Shown here one piece after another: positions 45,754 through 54,889 of a stretch of DNA of 64,000 bases; the stretch's first letter is position 1; each line of letters begins with the position of its first letter. Source of the stretch: Paenibacillus wynnii (lineage in GTDB: Bacteria; Bacillota; Bacilli; Paenibacillales; Paenibacillaceae); the NCBI RefSeq assembly GCF_000757885.1, contig NZ_JQCR01000002.1, positions 744,001-808,000 of the forward strand. Direction: 5' to 3'. The notes under the pieces are model-generated. The model was not told the origin of the DNA. It saw only the letters and a list, made by a program, of their open reading frames with translations, and did not search any database. The position numbers were made by a program, and so were the translations under genes.

Positions 45754-46053
45754 TCAAATATCCTCCTCTAAAATATCAAGAATGTCATTTTGATACTCTT
45801 ATTGTATCACTAGTATGGAAGCAATTCCAATTGTTTTTGAAAACTCCGTATTCCAACACTCTATGTTTAGATTTTTAATACAAATATATACGTCAATGTA
45901 TATGGGCAAAAGGCGGGTTTGGACTTAGCCTTAAGTCTAGTTCTCATTTGCGACTAAAGTTTGTTTTATAAAACTGGAATATACAGTAAGATAGAATTAT
46001 TAATAAATATATTTATCGGTATCTTACCTTGCTTAGGAGAAAGGAATTCGTTC
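45754..46053. other. Divergent intergenic region
   Basis: A 300-base AT-rich gap between the divergent tkt and NlpC/P60-like genes. It should contain both promoters. I see no repeat, RNA gene or clear operator in it. Confidence 0.5.
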
Positions 46054-46698
46054 ATGACACCAAAAAAGGATATCTTTATCGTGCTCACCGGAACGGGTAC
46101 CGCCTTCAGCGGTGTAATCAGATGGTTCACAAAAGCCGATCTGAATCATGCTTCGATTGCCTTTGACAGCGAATTGCGGGAAGTGTATAGCTTTGGTCGC
46201 AAAAAGATGCATAATCCGTTCATTGCAGGATTGATTCAAGAGAATTTTGTTGACCCCTTCTATAATGGAGCGGACTGTGCCATCTATCGTCTGCGGGTAA
46301 GCCGCGAGGAATATGATACGATGCACAACCATGTTACAGGGATGATGCAGAATCAGGAACGGTACAAGTATCATCTATTAGGTTTAGTAGGCGTTCTGCT
46401 TAATGTTAAAATCGATCGGGAAGACGCTTATTTCTGCTCTCATTTTGTAGCGTCCCTATTTGAAGATACGGAGTTTCACCCGGTCAATAAGCCCTCCTGC
46501 TTCGTGACTCCTGAAGACTTCGCCCTTTCGTTATGCCCTCATAAAATTTACAGCGGCAAGCTATCCTATTATTTACGCGGAGTACCTAGTATTTCAGCCC
46601 GTCCCTCTGCCGTACATAACTCCGCTCCAGTCTCGGGAGCGACAGCTACAGCACGGATTATAAGAGGTTCAGAGGAAATGGTTGAGGGGGTTGTGTAA
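46054..46698 (+). CDS. Permuted NlpC/P60-like (YiiX type) protein
   Basis: I start at the ATG at 46054, where AGGAGAAAGGA lies upstream; the frame is open 31 codons earlier but without a site. The 214-residue product resembles circularly permuted NlpC/P60 papain-like hydrolases: FSGVIRWFTKADLNHASIAF with the conserved His comes first, and DAYFCSHFVASLFED with the likely Cys nucleophile about 100 residues later, the reverse order of classical P60. Related proteins act on lipids or peptide amides. There is no signal peptide, so it probably acts inside the cell. The substrate is unknown. Confidence 0.65.
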   Translation: MTPKKDIFIVLTGTGTAFSGVIRWFTKADLNHASIAFDSELREVYSFGRKKMHNPFIAGLIQENFVDPFYNGADCAIYRLRVSREEYDTMHNHVTGMMQNQERYKYHLLGLVGVLLNVKIDREDAYFCSHFVASLFEDTEFHPVNKPSCFVTPEDFALSLCPHKIYSGKLSYYLRGVPSISARPSAVHNSAPVSGATATARIIRGSEEMVEGVV

Positions 46699-46743
46699 TC
46701 CATCGTTGACCGTAAACTGTGAGCAAAAGGATCATATTTTACT

Positions 46744-46792
46744 AAAAAAGACGACTTTTACATTCGAAAGCATAATGTAAAGTCGTCTTTTT
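46744..46792. terminator. Bidirectional rho-independent terminator
   Basis: A near-perfect stem of about 19 bp starts AAAAAAGACGACT and ends AGTCGTCTTTTT. It closes the Tad-like pilus operon on the minus strand and the P60-like gene on the plus strand. Confidence 0.92.
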
Positions 46793-46818
46793 AATTGCCA
46801 ATCTATTAAAGATTACAC

Positions 46819-49800
46819 CTATTTCGTTCTGTGACTTCTAGAAAACTCCGACCACTCTTCAGAAATAGTGACAGTTACAGTATCTACTTTGGTACTGAAT
46901 GCATTTTGAGCTGTAAAGGTAAAACTAATCGGGCCATTCGGCAGATTCTCGAAAGAGGGATCATAAAGTTCACCCGTCCATAGTGTCTTGGCACCACTAG
47001 TAGCGCTAAGTTGCGTATGGTAACCGCCCGGCATCGTTACCTCTACGGTGTCTGGTAATCCAGTTGTATCGGCCTGCAGGATAAACCGCTCTCCTGCCCA
47101 AAACACATTGTACCCTCTTGGGTTGTCTGGATTGCCGCTCTTTTTCAAGTTGTAACCGATACGGTTATCATTCCATTCCGTAGTATGTTTGACACCACCC
47201 TGGATGGTCAGTAGATTCACCATGAAATATTTACGAGGTGATATGCTGCTCCATTCATAGCCGTCAAATACCTCAACTTCCACCGCATATTTTTTGTTCT
47301 CTACTATCGTCCCACCTGTAATAGTCCATTGCTTGGCTGAAGATGCGGTTTCACCTGACTGTGCAACGATATTGTTTGTCGCCAAATCAATAACCCTCAC
47401 CTTGAAGCGCTGCTGCAAATCGCCGTCACCATCCTGGTAGTTCCATTGGAGAATAGGTGTAAGTGTACTGGCTACCGTAGGGCTTGCAGAGTTACTGCTA
47501 CCCGGATAAGTGATGTCCACTGTTGGAATCTGATTACTTATGGTGATACTCCGTGAGGTTTCACTAAAAATCCCTAGAGAATCGGTTACTACCTGTCTAA
47601 TTGTGAAGGATCCATGGGTCGTAAACTGCTTAACAAAATCACTCGATGCGCTGATAAGTGCTTCCGATCCCCCAAAGGGCTTCAGGTAATATTTGTAGGT
47701 AATACTATCCCCTTTTAAGATATCTGCATCAGTAGCCGTGCCGGTGATGAGAAAGTCCTCATTTCGATGCCCCGAACTCTGATTTAGAGTAAATCCAGGA
47801 ACGGGAGGCGTATCGATGATAAAAGCCTTCTCGTTTGACACCTCGGACCACTGGCCCCGTGAGGCAGCACGACCGTTAACCGTATAATACACAAACCGCT
47901 CAAAGGTTAGATTTGGAGTTTGATATTGCCGACTTGTCCCAACTGTGTCGATGTTCTCAATCGTCTGGGCTAACAAGCTATCCATCGTGAAAAACTCGAA
48001 ACGGTACTTCTCCTGAGCATCGTTTTCCTGATCGGAATATGACCATTTCATTAGTGGATCCGAGAGTAACACCGTTGGGCTGTCAATGGTTCCTGCAGGG
48101 GAGGTGATCGTCATCGAAGGCCTCAGGTTCTCCGCTGCTGTTACATTCAATACCGCTATGTTCGATTTATCGCCAATCTGGTCTACCACCCAGTGCTGAA
48201 GGGTATACTTCCCCGGTTCGTCAAAGGTCACTGTGATGTTAGGATTGGAGTAGGTCTTGATCCCCCCGTTGCTGTCCGTTACATTCCAGTAATACCGTAG
48301 ACTGCTCTGATCCGCAGAGTCGTCATCCGTATCGGTCGAAGTATAGGTCTTGCTATCGTACTGATATACACTGACCGGCCCCGTAATTTGAGCTGTCGGA
48401 ACGTGGTTGATTACCGAAAATGACTTTGTAGCGAAAGAGTTATACGTCCCGTCCCAAGCTTCTAAACGCATTTCCCAACCATTTGAGATCGCCTGCTGCT
48501 GTGATATCCCGTATTTGCTTAGTAGATCCCTAACCGTTAAGCTCTGGTTTTCGTTGCCACCCACATATCGATAAGTCCCTCCGTCAATACGTGCGTTCCA
48601 TCCAAACGTTAATGCATCCCCATCCTCATCCGGATTCCGTGTTTTATTCTGCAGTGTAATCAAGGTATCTCGGTAAACTTCAGTAGGCATTTCAAAGGCC
48701 GCAATCGGTGGATGATTGACTACATTAACATTTTGAGTATAAGGCTCAGACCATAATCCCAGATTATCATGTACCCTTAGAGTAATTTCATAACTCCCAA
48801 CGCCATAACCGGTAATGCTCGGCGGTAAAGTCGGTGTGCCTGAATAACTCCAAATGATCGCTCCACTCTTTCGGATGATCCACTCATAAATATCCAAGTA
48901 GTCATTATTGGGATCAAAGGACTTGTCCGTGATTAATGTGGTCTTTTTATAGGAGACGATGTTGGGATCGGCGGTGAATAAGGCAACCGGTGGAAGATTC
49001 GCGGCAGATTTGCCCACGGTACGCAGGCACCAGTCACTCCAAACCCCATTACCATTTTCACCGTCTATATCCCTTACCCGCAGTCGTATATCATAGTTTT
49101 CGACTTTAGGTAGCTGCGCAGGGGGTTGGCCCTCGGTCCAAAACTCATCCTCTGTAAGTTTATACTGCCATTGCCAAACACTAAGCCCCTTATCATTTCT
49201 ACTAATATGATCCAAGTCGTATGAGCTATCCGTGAGCTGCAGCGTACCGTTTACGATTTTAGCTGCGAAGATTGCAATGGGCTTACGGTGAACCTGAAAA
49301 GCTAAAGCGGATAAATTGTCTCTACTCCACAAGCGGTAATTATCAAACTGGTCATTGGTTTTGGGGTTATCCTTGAACTGTACCGTAGCCACATATTGGC
49401 CCGTGTAAGGGAAAGAAGCATAGGTTGCACTTCTCCACTGCCCCGAGTCTGAAATGAGTCCCATGCTGTTATCAAAAAAGGCGGGATCATGCTCATATTT
49501 GTACCGTTCAGCATATTTGGGATCGCCCTCTGAATCCGTGTAAACCGTTGGGCTTATGATCGGTGAATTAATAAGGACAAAGGCATTTCTTTTCAATCGA
49601 TTCTGGACCGTAAAGTTTAGTGGAGGTGCCTCTGCCCTATATTTATAAGGGTCTACAACCTTCACTTTGACCTGATAGCTCCCTGGAGGGATCGAATCAC
49701 TGATTACATCTATAGGCACTGAAAAGTACTTAGGTGATTTCGTGCCGGTGACTTTAATTTTGCGATAAAACACATTCGGCACTTCTACAATTACCTCTAA

Positions 49801-50613
49801 ATCATCATTATCAGGATCTTGTGCGTAGCCCTCTACATCCATCGTGCTAAGACCAGGTTCGTTAATTAGTGTCATATTATTCTGGGAGATTACAGACACC
49901 TGCGGCGGACTATTGACAATTAGAGGAAACCTATAAAATTCCTTGACGAGAGTAGTCGCATTGGAATCATTTTTTGTTACATAAGATCCCCATGTGTTCT
50001 CAAATACAAGAAACTTGGGTTCTTCAATATCATATTCCTGGATCCATCCATTATTTACCGAGTAACTATAGCTTCTAGCAGGAATGGTTCTTGTTGCGTA
50101 GGAGTGCGGAAAGCTGCCAAAGTAATAAATATCAATATCGTAAAAATTATGAGTAAAATCCCTTGAATGCATGACCCCACTTGCGCTAAGTCCTTCAATA
50201 CGGACACCCGTTGTTAAATACGAATCCCAATCAAAGTACTGCTCAATCCATAGCGGACCATTACTCGTTAAATCGCTCCCTCTATAGGAATCTTGCTTCG
50301 TTTGATATTGACTGACATCATAACTAATCATTTTAGTGTACTTGTTATATTTAATGTTCGTTATGGAAACCGCATCACGGTGAGTCCAAGTCTTCCCCCA
50401 GTAGGTTGTGTCACTTAAATGTCTCCACGGTTCCATTGGATTAGGGACATACTCCGCGTATCCATCGTAGGCTGGGAGTTCAACACCGGCATATTCAATA
50501 ATATTAGGATCTGTGCTGGCCTCTACTTTCTGCAAACCTCCATACATCAAAATCGGTATGAGCATTGAAAAACAGATCGTAAGTTTGATGAAGCTTAATA
50601 CTTTCCTTTTCAT
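46819..50613 (-). CDS. Large secreted PKD-repeat protein of the Tad-like locus
   Basis: I start at the ATG at 50613, behind GAGAAAGGGGACAG; an earlier ATG would overlap the previous gene. The roughly 1264-residue product has a signal peptide (LTICFSMLIPILMYGG). At least three PKD-type repeats are visible, near residues 543 (LPPVALFTADP), 636 (HPPIAAFEMP) and 930-1010 (PVPGFTLNQSSG). Other fibronectin/Ig-like stretches recur, with the motifs SYDLD, SFDPNND and NPDEDGD. There is no LPxTG signal or C-terminal anchor. As the last gene of the pilus operon it is a candidate tip adhesin or secreted filament component. Confidence 0.75.
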   Translation of the reverse strand: MKRKVLSFIKLTICFSMLIPILMYGGLQKVEASTDPNIIEYAGVELPAYDGYAEYVPNPMEPWRHLSDTTYWGKTWTHRDAVSITNIKYNKYTKMISYDVSQYQTKQDSYRGSDLTSNGPLWIEQYFDWDSYLTTGVRIEGLSASGVMHSRDFTHNFYDIDIYYFGSFPHSYATRTIPARSYSYSVNNGWIQEYDIEEPKFLVFENTWGSYVTKNDSNATTLVKEFYRFPLIVNSPPQVSVISQNNMTLINEPGLSTMDVEGYAQDPDNDDLEVIVEVPNVFYRKIKVTGTKSPKYFSVPIDVISDSIPPGSYQVKVKVVDPYKYRAEAPPLNFTVQNRLKRNAFVLINSPIISPTVYTDSEGDPKYAERYKYEHDPAFFDNSMGLISDSGQWRSATYASFPYTGQYVATVQFKDNPKTNDQFDNYRLWSRDNLSALAFQVHRKPIAIFAAKIVNGTLQLTDSSYDLDHISRNDKGLSVWQWQYKLTEDEFWTEGQPPAQLPKVENYDIRLRVRDIDGENGNGVWSDWCLRTVGKSAANLPPVALFTADPNIVSYKKTTLITDKSFDPNNDYLDIYEWIIRKSGAIIWSYSGTPTLPPSITGYGVGSYEITLRVHDNLGLWSEPYTQNVNVVNHPPIAAFEMPTEVYRDTLITLQNKTRNPDEDGDALTFGWNARIDGGTYRYVGGNENQSLTVRDLLSKYGISQQQAISNGWEMRLEAWDGTYNSFATKSFSVINHVPTAQITGPVSVYQYDSKTYTSTDTDDDSADQSSLRYYWNVTDSNGGIKTYSNPNITVTFDEPGKYTLQHWVVDQIGDKSNIAVLNVTAAENLRPSMTITSPAGTIDSPTVLLSDPLMKWSYSDQENDAQEKYRFEFFTMDSLLAQTIENIDTVGTSRQYQTPNLTFERFVYYTVNGRAASRGQWSEVSNEKAFIIDTPPVPGFTLNQSSGHRNEDFLITGTATDADILKGDSITYKYYLKPFGGSEALISASSDFVKQFTTHGSFTIRQVVTDSLGIFSETSRSITISNQIPTVDITYPGSSNSASPTVASTLTPILQWNYQDGDGDLQQRFKVRVIDLATNNIVAQSGETASSAKQWTITGGTIVENKKYAVEVEVFDGYEWSSISPRKYFMVNLLTIQGGVKHTTEWNDNRIGYNLKKSGNPDNPRGYNVFWAGERFILQADTTGLPDTVEVTMPGGYHTQLSATSGAKTLWTGELYDPSFENLPNGPISFTFTAQNAFSTKVDTVTVTISEEWSEFSRSHRTK

Positions 50614-50627
50614 TCTGTCCCCTTTCT

Positions 50628-52928
50628 CTACCATGACCAATCAGCTTGTGGCGCTCGATTTTTGACATCCACTATTTTTTCGATGGTGTTCTGGCCGCTA
50701 GAATCCGCAAACTTTCGATCCGCTGAAGTGATAAAGGCATCAATCGTAGGCTGACCAAAGGTTTCATAAGCAGTATGGCGAATCTCATATTTACCTACCT
50801 CGGTTACTGTAAGATTTAGCCGGTCTTTATTCTCATTGCTGAAAATAACCCATGCTTCTTCATTAAAGTTTCCATCATTATCAGAGTCGTACCGATATTC
50901 CCATAACCGTTGATCTATGATGTCCCCGTCTGGAGAATACGACATATCATCTATCGATATGACTGCTTGGTTCCCATTTAAAGGATCACGGAATGCCCTA
51001 CCTGGCATTGAAAAATAAACAACGGGTGGTTCGTCCGGAACAATCTCAAAATTCACTACATCTGTTGCGCTGTATCCTAGCGTGTTCTCCACATAAATGC
51101 TTGCTCTATAAATACCCGGCTTTTTAAAAAGTACAGGGTTAGCCGTTATCCCACTTAACGTTCCGGCATATTTGATATCTGCATTCGTTCCTCCGGACAT
51201 GGCCTCAATGGTGATTTTCGTTTTGCTTTGATCCAGAGGATAGTAAAACGGGCTTGTACTTTTACTGGTTAGGATTACTTTCCGATTTTGCTTTTTTGTC
51301 CCGGTGATTTCAATCTGGGCATCCGGAATAGGTTGAATCACCTTTATAAATCCTCCCGTGCTGCCGGTCATTCCATCATTATCTACTACGGTTAGTCCGA
51401 CCGTATTCTCACCAATGCTCTCGATAGGATACCAGAACGTTGATGTTGATTCCGTAGGTGTCGGTAGACTAATAGATCCTGGTGCTTGAAAGAAATAGTT
51501 CTTGATTTCCCCATCCGGATCATACGAACCTCCACCTCTGGCAAAAACATCCTCCCCTGCTTTGACAACAGGAGGAACCATTAAAACTGCTACCGGTGGT
51601 TGTCCCTTTGGTGCCGGCGCTGGCGGGGTGCTTGGGTAGATAACGGAGGATTGATTTTTATAGACCTCTACCATTGCCGATAAGGGTTGCTGCAAGTATG
51701 TAATGGTACCGCTTTGGGTCGTTACCGGATTGCTAAATCTAACGATGACAGTCAGTTCATACTCTAGTCTAAAGTTATCTGATGTAACCCTTGATTTAGG
51801 AATGATAAAATCGAATACCTTATTCGAATTTAATGTCTTGCTATAGTCCTTCTTAGTTTGAAGCGTATTATCCTTACCCTTTTCCTTCGCATAAAACACC
51901 CATTCGGAGATATTCGATGTGTTGGTATATCTTAATAATTCGCCTCGCAGCGAGAGCTGTACTGGTACATCCTTATTTTCATATTTAGTAGGGTTTGGAT
52001 TTGGAGTTAGGACGGTTACCATTCCGTTGAGTTCTGCGTCGGTAGGGAGATTATAGTCGAAGGTGATGTTGCCTGCGTAGTTGTAGGTTGTTAGTTTGGC
52101 GTCTGCTACATAATAGTAGTATTCCGTTATTTGATATCGACGACCTTCTGCATGTCCAGACAAATCGTGCTTTCCATCATCGGGTTCTACTTGCCATTTT
52201 GTTGGGTAACTATTTTTATCATTGCTAACTCTTGGAATCATATAATCTACAATAATTCGATTATCTTTAAACTGAACAGTTTCTATATTTGGAGTTCTAT
52301 TATATAGATCATTAGAAAATTCCAATGGTTTCACTGTAGATTGAATGATTGAATCTGGATCTATGATCACTTTTGAAGAGTTGTTATACCATATAAGTCC
52401 TTCTGCTGAGAGATTAGATTTGGTAGTAATTAGCCTTAATGGTGGGTTAGCGGATGGAGTTATGTTGTCATCTGCATTTAAGTCATAGGAGTCCATGGTG
52501 TCCATTAATGCCTTGTAATCATTAATCTGCCAGCGACGTCCATTTGAATACAGCCAGATAGAGTTGCCCGGTGTGGTCTTAAAAGGTTTTTTAAACTCTC
52601 CGCTAAATCCCTGAACATTACTCATCGTTTGAGTATTCCCGTTGCCTTTGAGAGTAACCTTTATTTTGCCGTTATCAAGCGTGATATTATCAATGAGAGT
52701 ATTCGCTCCCGAATATTTAATTGACCCTATTTTAATTGCAGAGCTACTTACCCCATTAGGCAATTCAAGATAATAGGTTTTTGCGCTATTAGCTACCCCG
52801 ATTAAACCGATAGAGGTAGGTATTCCTACGGTTGCCGATGTTGTATCGGTTGCATGTGTGGCAGAGTAAGTGAAAAACGGAGCTATGAGCGACAAACTAA
52901 GAACGAGTAGATTGAGCTTTCTTTTCAT
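50628..52928 (-). CDS. Secreted PKD-repeat protein of the Tad-like locus
   Basis: The 766-residue protein starts with a signal peptide (MKRKLNLLVLSLSLIAPFF) and continues with a unique N-terminal region of about 430 residues that I do not recognise. A proline-rich linker (PSTPPAPAPKGQ) leads to a PKD repeat at about 446-540 (FARGGGSYDPDGEI). Further Ig-like repeats follow, including one near residue 633 (YFSMPGRAFRDP). MSYSPDGDI is a further PKD signature. It starts eight bases after the previous stop. Shared signal region (MKRK) and repeats suggest common origin with the next gene; both are likely exported by Sec. Confidence 0.75.
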   Translation of the reverse strand: MKRKLNLLVLSLSLIAPFFTYSATHATDTTSATVGIPTSIGLIGVANSAKTYYLELPNGVSSSAIKIGSIKYSGANTLIDNITLDNGKIKVTLKGNGNTQTMSNVQGFSGEFKKPFKTTPGNSIWLYSNGRRWQINDYKALMDTMDSYDLNADDNITPSANPPLRLITTKSNLSAEGLIWYNNSSKVIIDPDSIIQSTVKPLEFSNDLYNRTPNIETVQFKDNRIIVDYMIPRVSNDKNSYPTKWQVEPDDGKHDLSGHAEGRRYQITEYYYYVADAKLTTYNYAGNITFDYNLPTDAELNGMVTVLTPNPNPTKYENKDVPVQLSLRGELLRYTNTSNISEWVFYAKEKGKDNTLQTKKDYSKTLNSNKVFDFIIPKSRVTSDNFRLEYELTVIVRFSNPVTTQSGTITYLQQPLSAMVEVYKNQSSVIYPSTPPAPAPKGQPPVAVLMVPPVVKAGEDVFARGGGSYDPDGEIKNYFFQAPGSISLPTPTESTSTFWYPIESIGENTVGLTVVDNDGMTGSTGGFIKVIQPIPDAQIEITGTKKQNRKVILTSKSTSPFYYPLDQSKTKITIEAMSGGTNADIKYAGTLSGITANPVLFKKPGIYRASIYVENTLGYSATDVVNFEIVPDEPPVVYFSMPGRAFRDPLNGNQAVISIDDMSYSPDGDIIDQRLWEYRYDSDNDGNFNEEAWVIFSNENKDRLNLTVTEVGKYEIRHTAYETFGQPTIDAFITSADRKFADSSGQNTIEKIVDVKNRAPQADWSW

Positions 52929-52936
52929 TTATCTAT

Positions 52937-53539
52937 CTACTCTTCCCGATTTACAATATATTTTTGTCCTGATTTACCTTTGACATCTAACCAAATTACT
53001 AAATAATCAAATGTTGAACCTAGGTTAAAAAGTCCTTGATAAGTACTTAATTTTTGTCCTGGTTTTAGGCTGTAGCTCCATAGAGCCTCTTTACTATTTT
53101 TTTCACGAACCTTTATGCTAGGCATACCCTGATCAAGTATCCCTCCATCGCCTACGCCGATCATCCATTTTGGGTCAGGGTCATTTGCGCTAACTTCAAT
53201 AGTTTTATTCCCTTTATTTTCAATAGTGATTTTGGTCCAAACTAAGAACTTTCCATAGCTACCATACCCATATTTCTTAATCAACTCTTGAGCCGTTGCA
53301 GACTTAATATCATAAATCATAATCTTCTCCAGCGTATAACTAAGCCCACCAGCCGTGACCGTCACCGGAAGCTCAACATCCTTTTTCAATCCATACTTGA
53401 ACAAATTATCCGTCATTACCGGAGCTTTCGTAGTTGCTGAAGTAGCTGCTACTGCTACAGCAGTTCCCTCTCCTTGCCCTAAAACCATACTGAACAACAT
53501 GGATGCTGCCATCACTGTTTTTACAATTGTTTTTTTCAT
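52937..53539 (-). CDS. Small exported protein of the Tad-like locus
   Basis: The ATG at 53539 is chosen because AAAGGGAGAG precedes it and a signal peptide starts at once (MKKTIVKTVMAASMLFSMVLG), giving 200 residues. The longer open frame lacks a site. The mature part (LFKYGLKKDVELPVTVTAGGLSYTLEKIMIYD, then VWTKITIENKGNKTIEVSA) resembles the immunoglobulin-like DUF4352 or telokin-like fold of exported Bacillota proteins. No enzymatic motif is visible. Its place between the pilin-like genes and the PKD proteins suggests an accessory or assembly role. Confidence 0.65.
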   Translation of the reverse strand: MKKTIVKTVMAASMLFSMVLGQGEGTAVAVAATSATTKAPVMTDNLFKYGLKKDVELPVTVTAGGLSYTLEKIMIYDIKSATAQELIKKYGYGSYGKFLVWTKITIENKGNKTIEVSANDPDPKWMIGVGDGGILDQGMPSIKVREKNSKEALWSYSLKPGQKLSTYQGLFNLGSTFDYLVIWLDVKGKSGQKYIVNREE

Positions 53540-53567
53540 TTGAATCTCTCCCTTTAGTATTATCATT

Positions 53568-54065
53568 TTACTTATCGTACTTATATTCCTGAATGGCTGG
53601 TACACGAATAGCTTCTTGGGTTTTGGACCTGCTAATAAGAACGGGATGTTTCGTTTCTATTACGGAGATAACGGACGGTCCCTGTATGTATTTTGTAATT
53701 CCGTATTGTGCATCTTCATATAAAAATGGAAAGGATACACCCGAAGACTCGTCTATAATGACGAATTTCACAATTGATACCTTATCGTGAAGTCGACTGC
53801 CGGCTTTAGGGGTTAAGTTATCATCCAATCCCAGGTTAAGTTGGAGGGTGTCTTGAAATGTCTCATACGCAATGATGGGTTCTATAATCAAGCGGCCTTG
53901 TGAGCGTTCGATTTCATTTATTTCTTGAACAGCATCGTGAACGGCCATGTTATTGGCATCTTTAAGCAGCCCCCTTTCTATATCCCATTCTTGATTTTGT
54001 ACCTGAAAAAACCATGTATAGATGAAGATCAACAGAACAAATGCAAGTTTTACTATATAGTCCAT
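53568..54065 (-). CDS. Membrane-anchored TadE-like protein
   Basis: This 165-residue protein has one N-terminal helix (LAFVLLIFIYTWFF, about residues 7-20) and an extracytoplasmic domain that starts with QNQEWDIERGLLKDANNMAVHDAV, an amphipathic pilin-like helix. This architecture is that of TadE/TadF minor pilins. There is no clear prepilin peptidase site. It lies 56 bases after the similar 126-residue gene, and the next gene follows its stop by 28 bases. Function is inferred from location and shape. Confidence 0.6.
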   Translation of the reverse strand: MDYIVKLAFVLLIFIYTWFFQVQNQEWDIERGLLKDANNMAVHDAVQEINEIERSQGRLIIEPIIAYETFQDTLQLNLGLDDNLTPKAGSRLHDKVSIVKFVIIDESSGVSFPFLYEDAQYGITKYIQGPSVISVIETKHPVLISRSKTQEAIRVPAIQEYKYDK

Positions 54066-54121
54066 TAAGCTTCACACTCCTACAAACCTAACTTCCTTCT
54101 CCGTTAACTCCCTCAGGCTTT

Positions 54122-54502
54122 TTAATCGAGATATTCACTCATAATGGAGCCATGTCCATAGTAGTTAACGGGCTCTGATACGGTTGAAAAGTTATACGGA
54201 AAAAGATGAACACGCGGCGCTTTGATATATACATCCAGTCTTTTCTTTCGTTCCTGTATAATCTCGGTACTGCTGGTGATTTCGATAGTGTCTTCGGAAA
54301 ACCCGATAGCCTTCAGATTTGAGGTGACTTCATTCCTCATGGCAGCGGTGACCATCCCCTCTGTAGCTGCTTTTTGGGTAATGTAGGACGTGTTGGCTTT
54401 GATCTGCAAATCTAGCAGATAATCTATGTAGGTGAAGATGGGCTGCAGAATGATAAAAAGAACAAGCCACATGAACAAAGCCCGGAGGACGGTCGCCTTC
54501 AA
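54122..54502 (-). CDS. TadE/TadF-like minor pilin
   Basis: The 126-residue protein has a single N-terminal helix (ALFMWLVLFIILQPIFTYIDYLLDL) and then a long helix-prone region (NTSYITQKAATEGMVTAAM), as in TadE-type minor pilins. The aromatic-rich end (HLFPYNFSTVSEPVNYYG) may be exposed. It starts 16 bases after the second mini-pilin stop, with GAGAGGGG upstream. The assignment is by architecture and operon position. Confidence 0.6.
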   Translation of the reverse strand: MKATVLRALFMWLVLFIILQPIFTYIDYLLDLQIKANTSYITQKAATEGMVTAAMRNEVTSNLKAIGFSEDTIEITSSTEIIQERKKRLDVYIKAPRVHLFPYNFSTVSEPVNYYGHGSIMSEYLD

Positions 54503-54518
54503 TGAATATGCCCCTCTC

Positions 54519-54662
54519 CTAATACTGCTCTATTTGCTTGGTATGCGTGATTACATCATCTTGACTGCTGCCGATAATATTCGTTGCTGCCGAGATGAAG
54601 ATCCCGGCGATGACAAAACCAATGGCTAAGAACATAGCGATGGAGATAGAGTCTTTTTTCAT
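54519..54662 (-). CDS. Mini-pilin 2 (Flp-like), 47 residues
   Basis: This short gene is too small for usual length cut-offs. It encodes MKKDSISIAMFLAIGF... followed by a hydrophobic core and a polar tail ending HTKQIEQY. Its start codon overlaps the stop of the preceding mini-pilin (ATGA), which explains the weak ribosome binding site and indicates coupled translation. The N-terminus closely resembles its partner (MKKD-[SA]-IS-x-[AG]-[ML]-F-[LI]-AIGF). Size and order between tadC and the TadE-like genes fit the Flp major pilin of Tad systems. Confidence 0.7.
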   Translation of the reverse strand: MKKDSISIAMFLAIGFVIAGIFISAATNIIGSSQDDVITHTKQIEQY

Positions 54663-54832
54663 AGCGATGACTCTACAGTCTCCACCATACTTACTGCCGG
54701 GATCACCGGTTTATTATCATCCGCATCACCCACCACATCACGAACTACCGGAATCAAAATGGCAATTACAATGGCAACACACAGAAACCCGATAGCGATA
54801 AACAAACCTGTAGAAATAGCGTCCTTTTTCAT
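54659..54832 (-). CDS. Mini-pilin 1 (Flp-like), 57 residues
   Basis: The product starts MKKDAISTGLFIAIGF, has a hydrophobic stretch up to about residue 30 (IVIAILIPVV), then RDVVGDADDNK and a variable tail. AAAGGGAG lies upstream of the ATG. It follows tadC after 57 bases. Like Flp pilins it is little more than one helix, but I see no G-x4-E-Y processing site, so the leader may be only the first few residues or absent. It is a close paralogue of mini-pilin 2. Confidence 0.7.
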   Translation of the reverse strand: MKKDAISTGLFIAIGFLCVAIVIAILIPVVRDVVGDADDNKPVIPAVSMVETVESSL

Positions 54833-54889
54833 TGTTAAAATCTCCCTTTTATTTTATATTTTTATAAGATGTTTGAATATGACATAATT

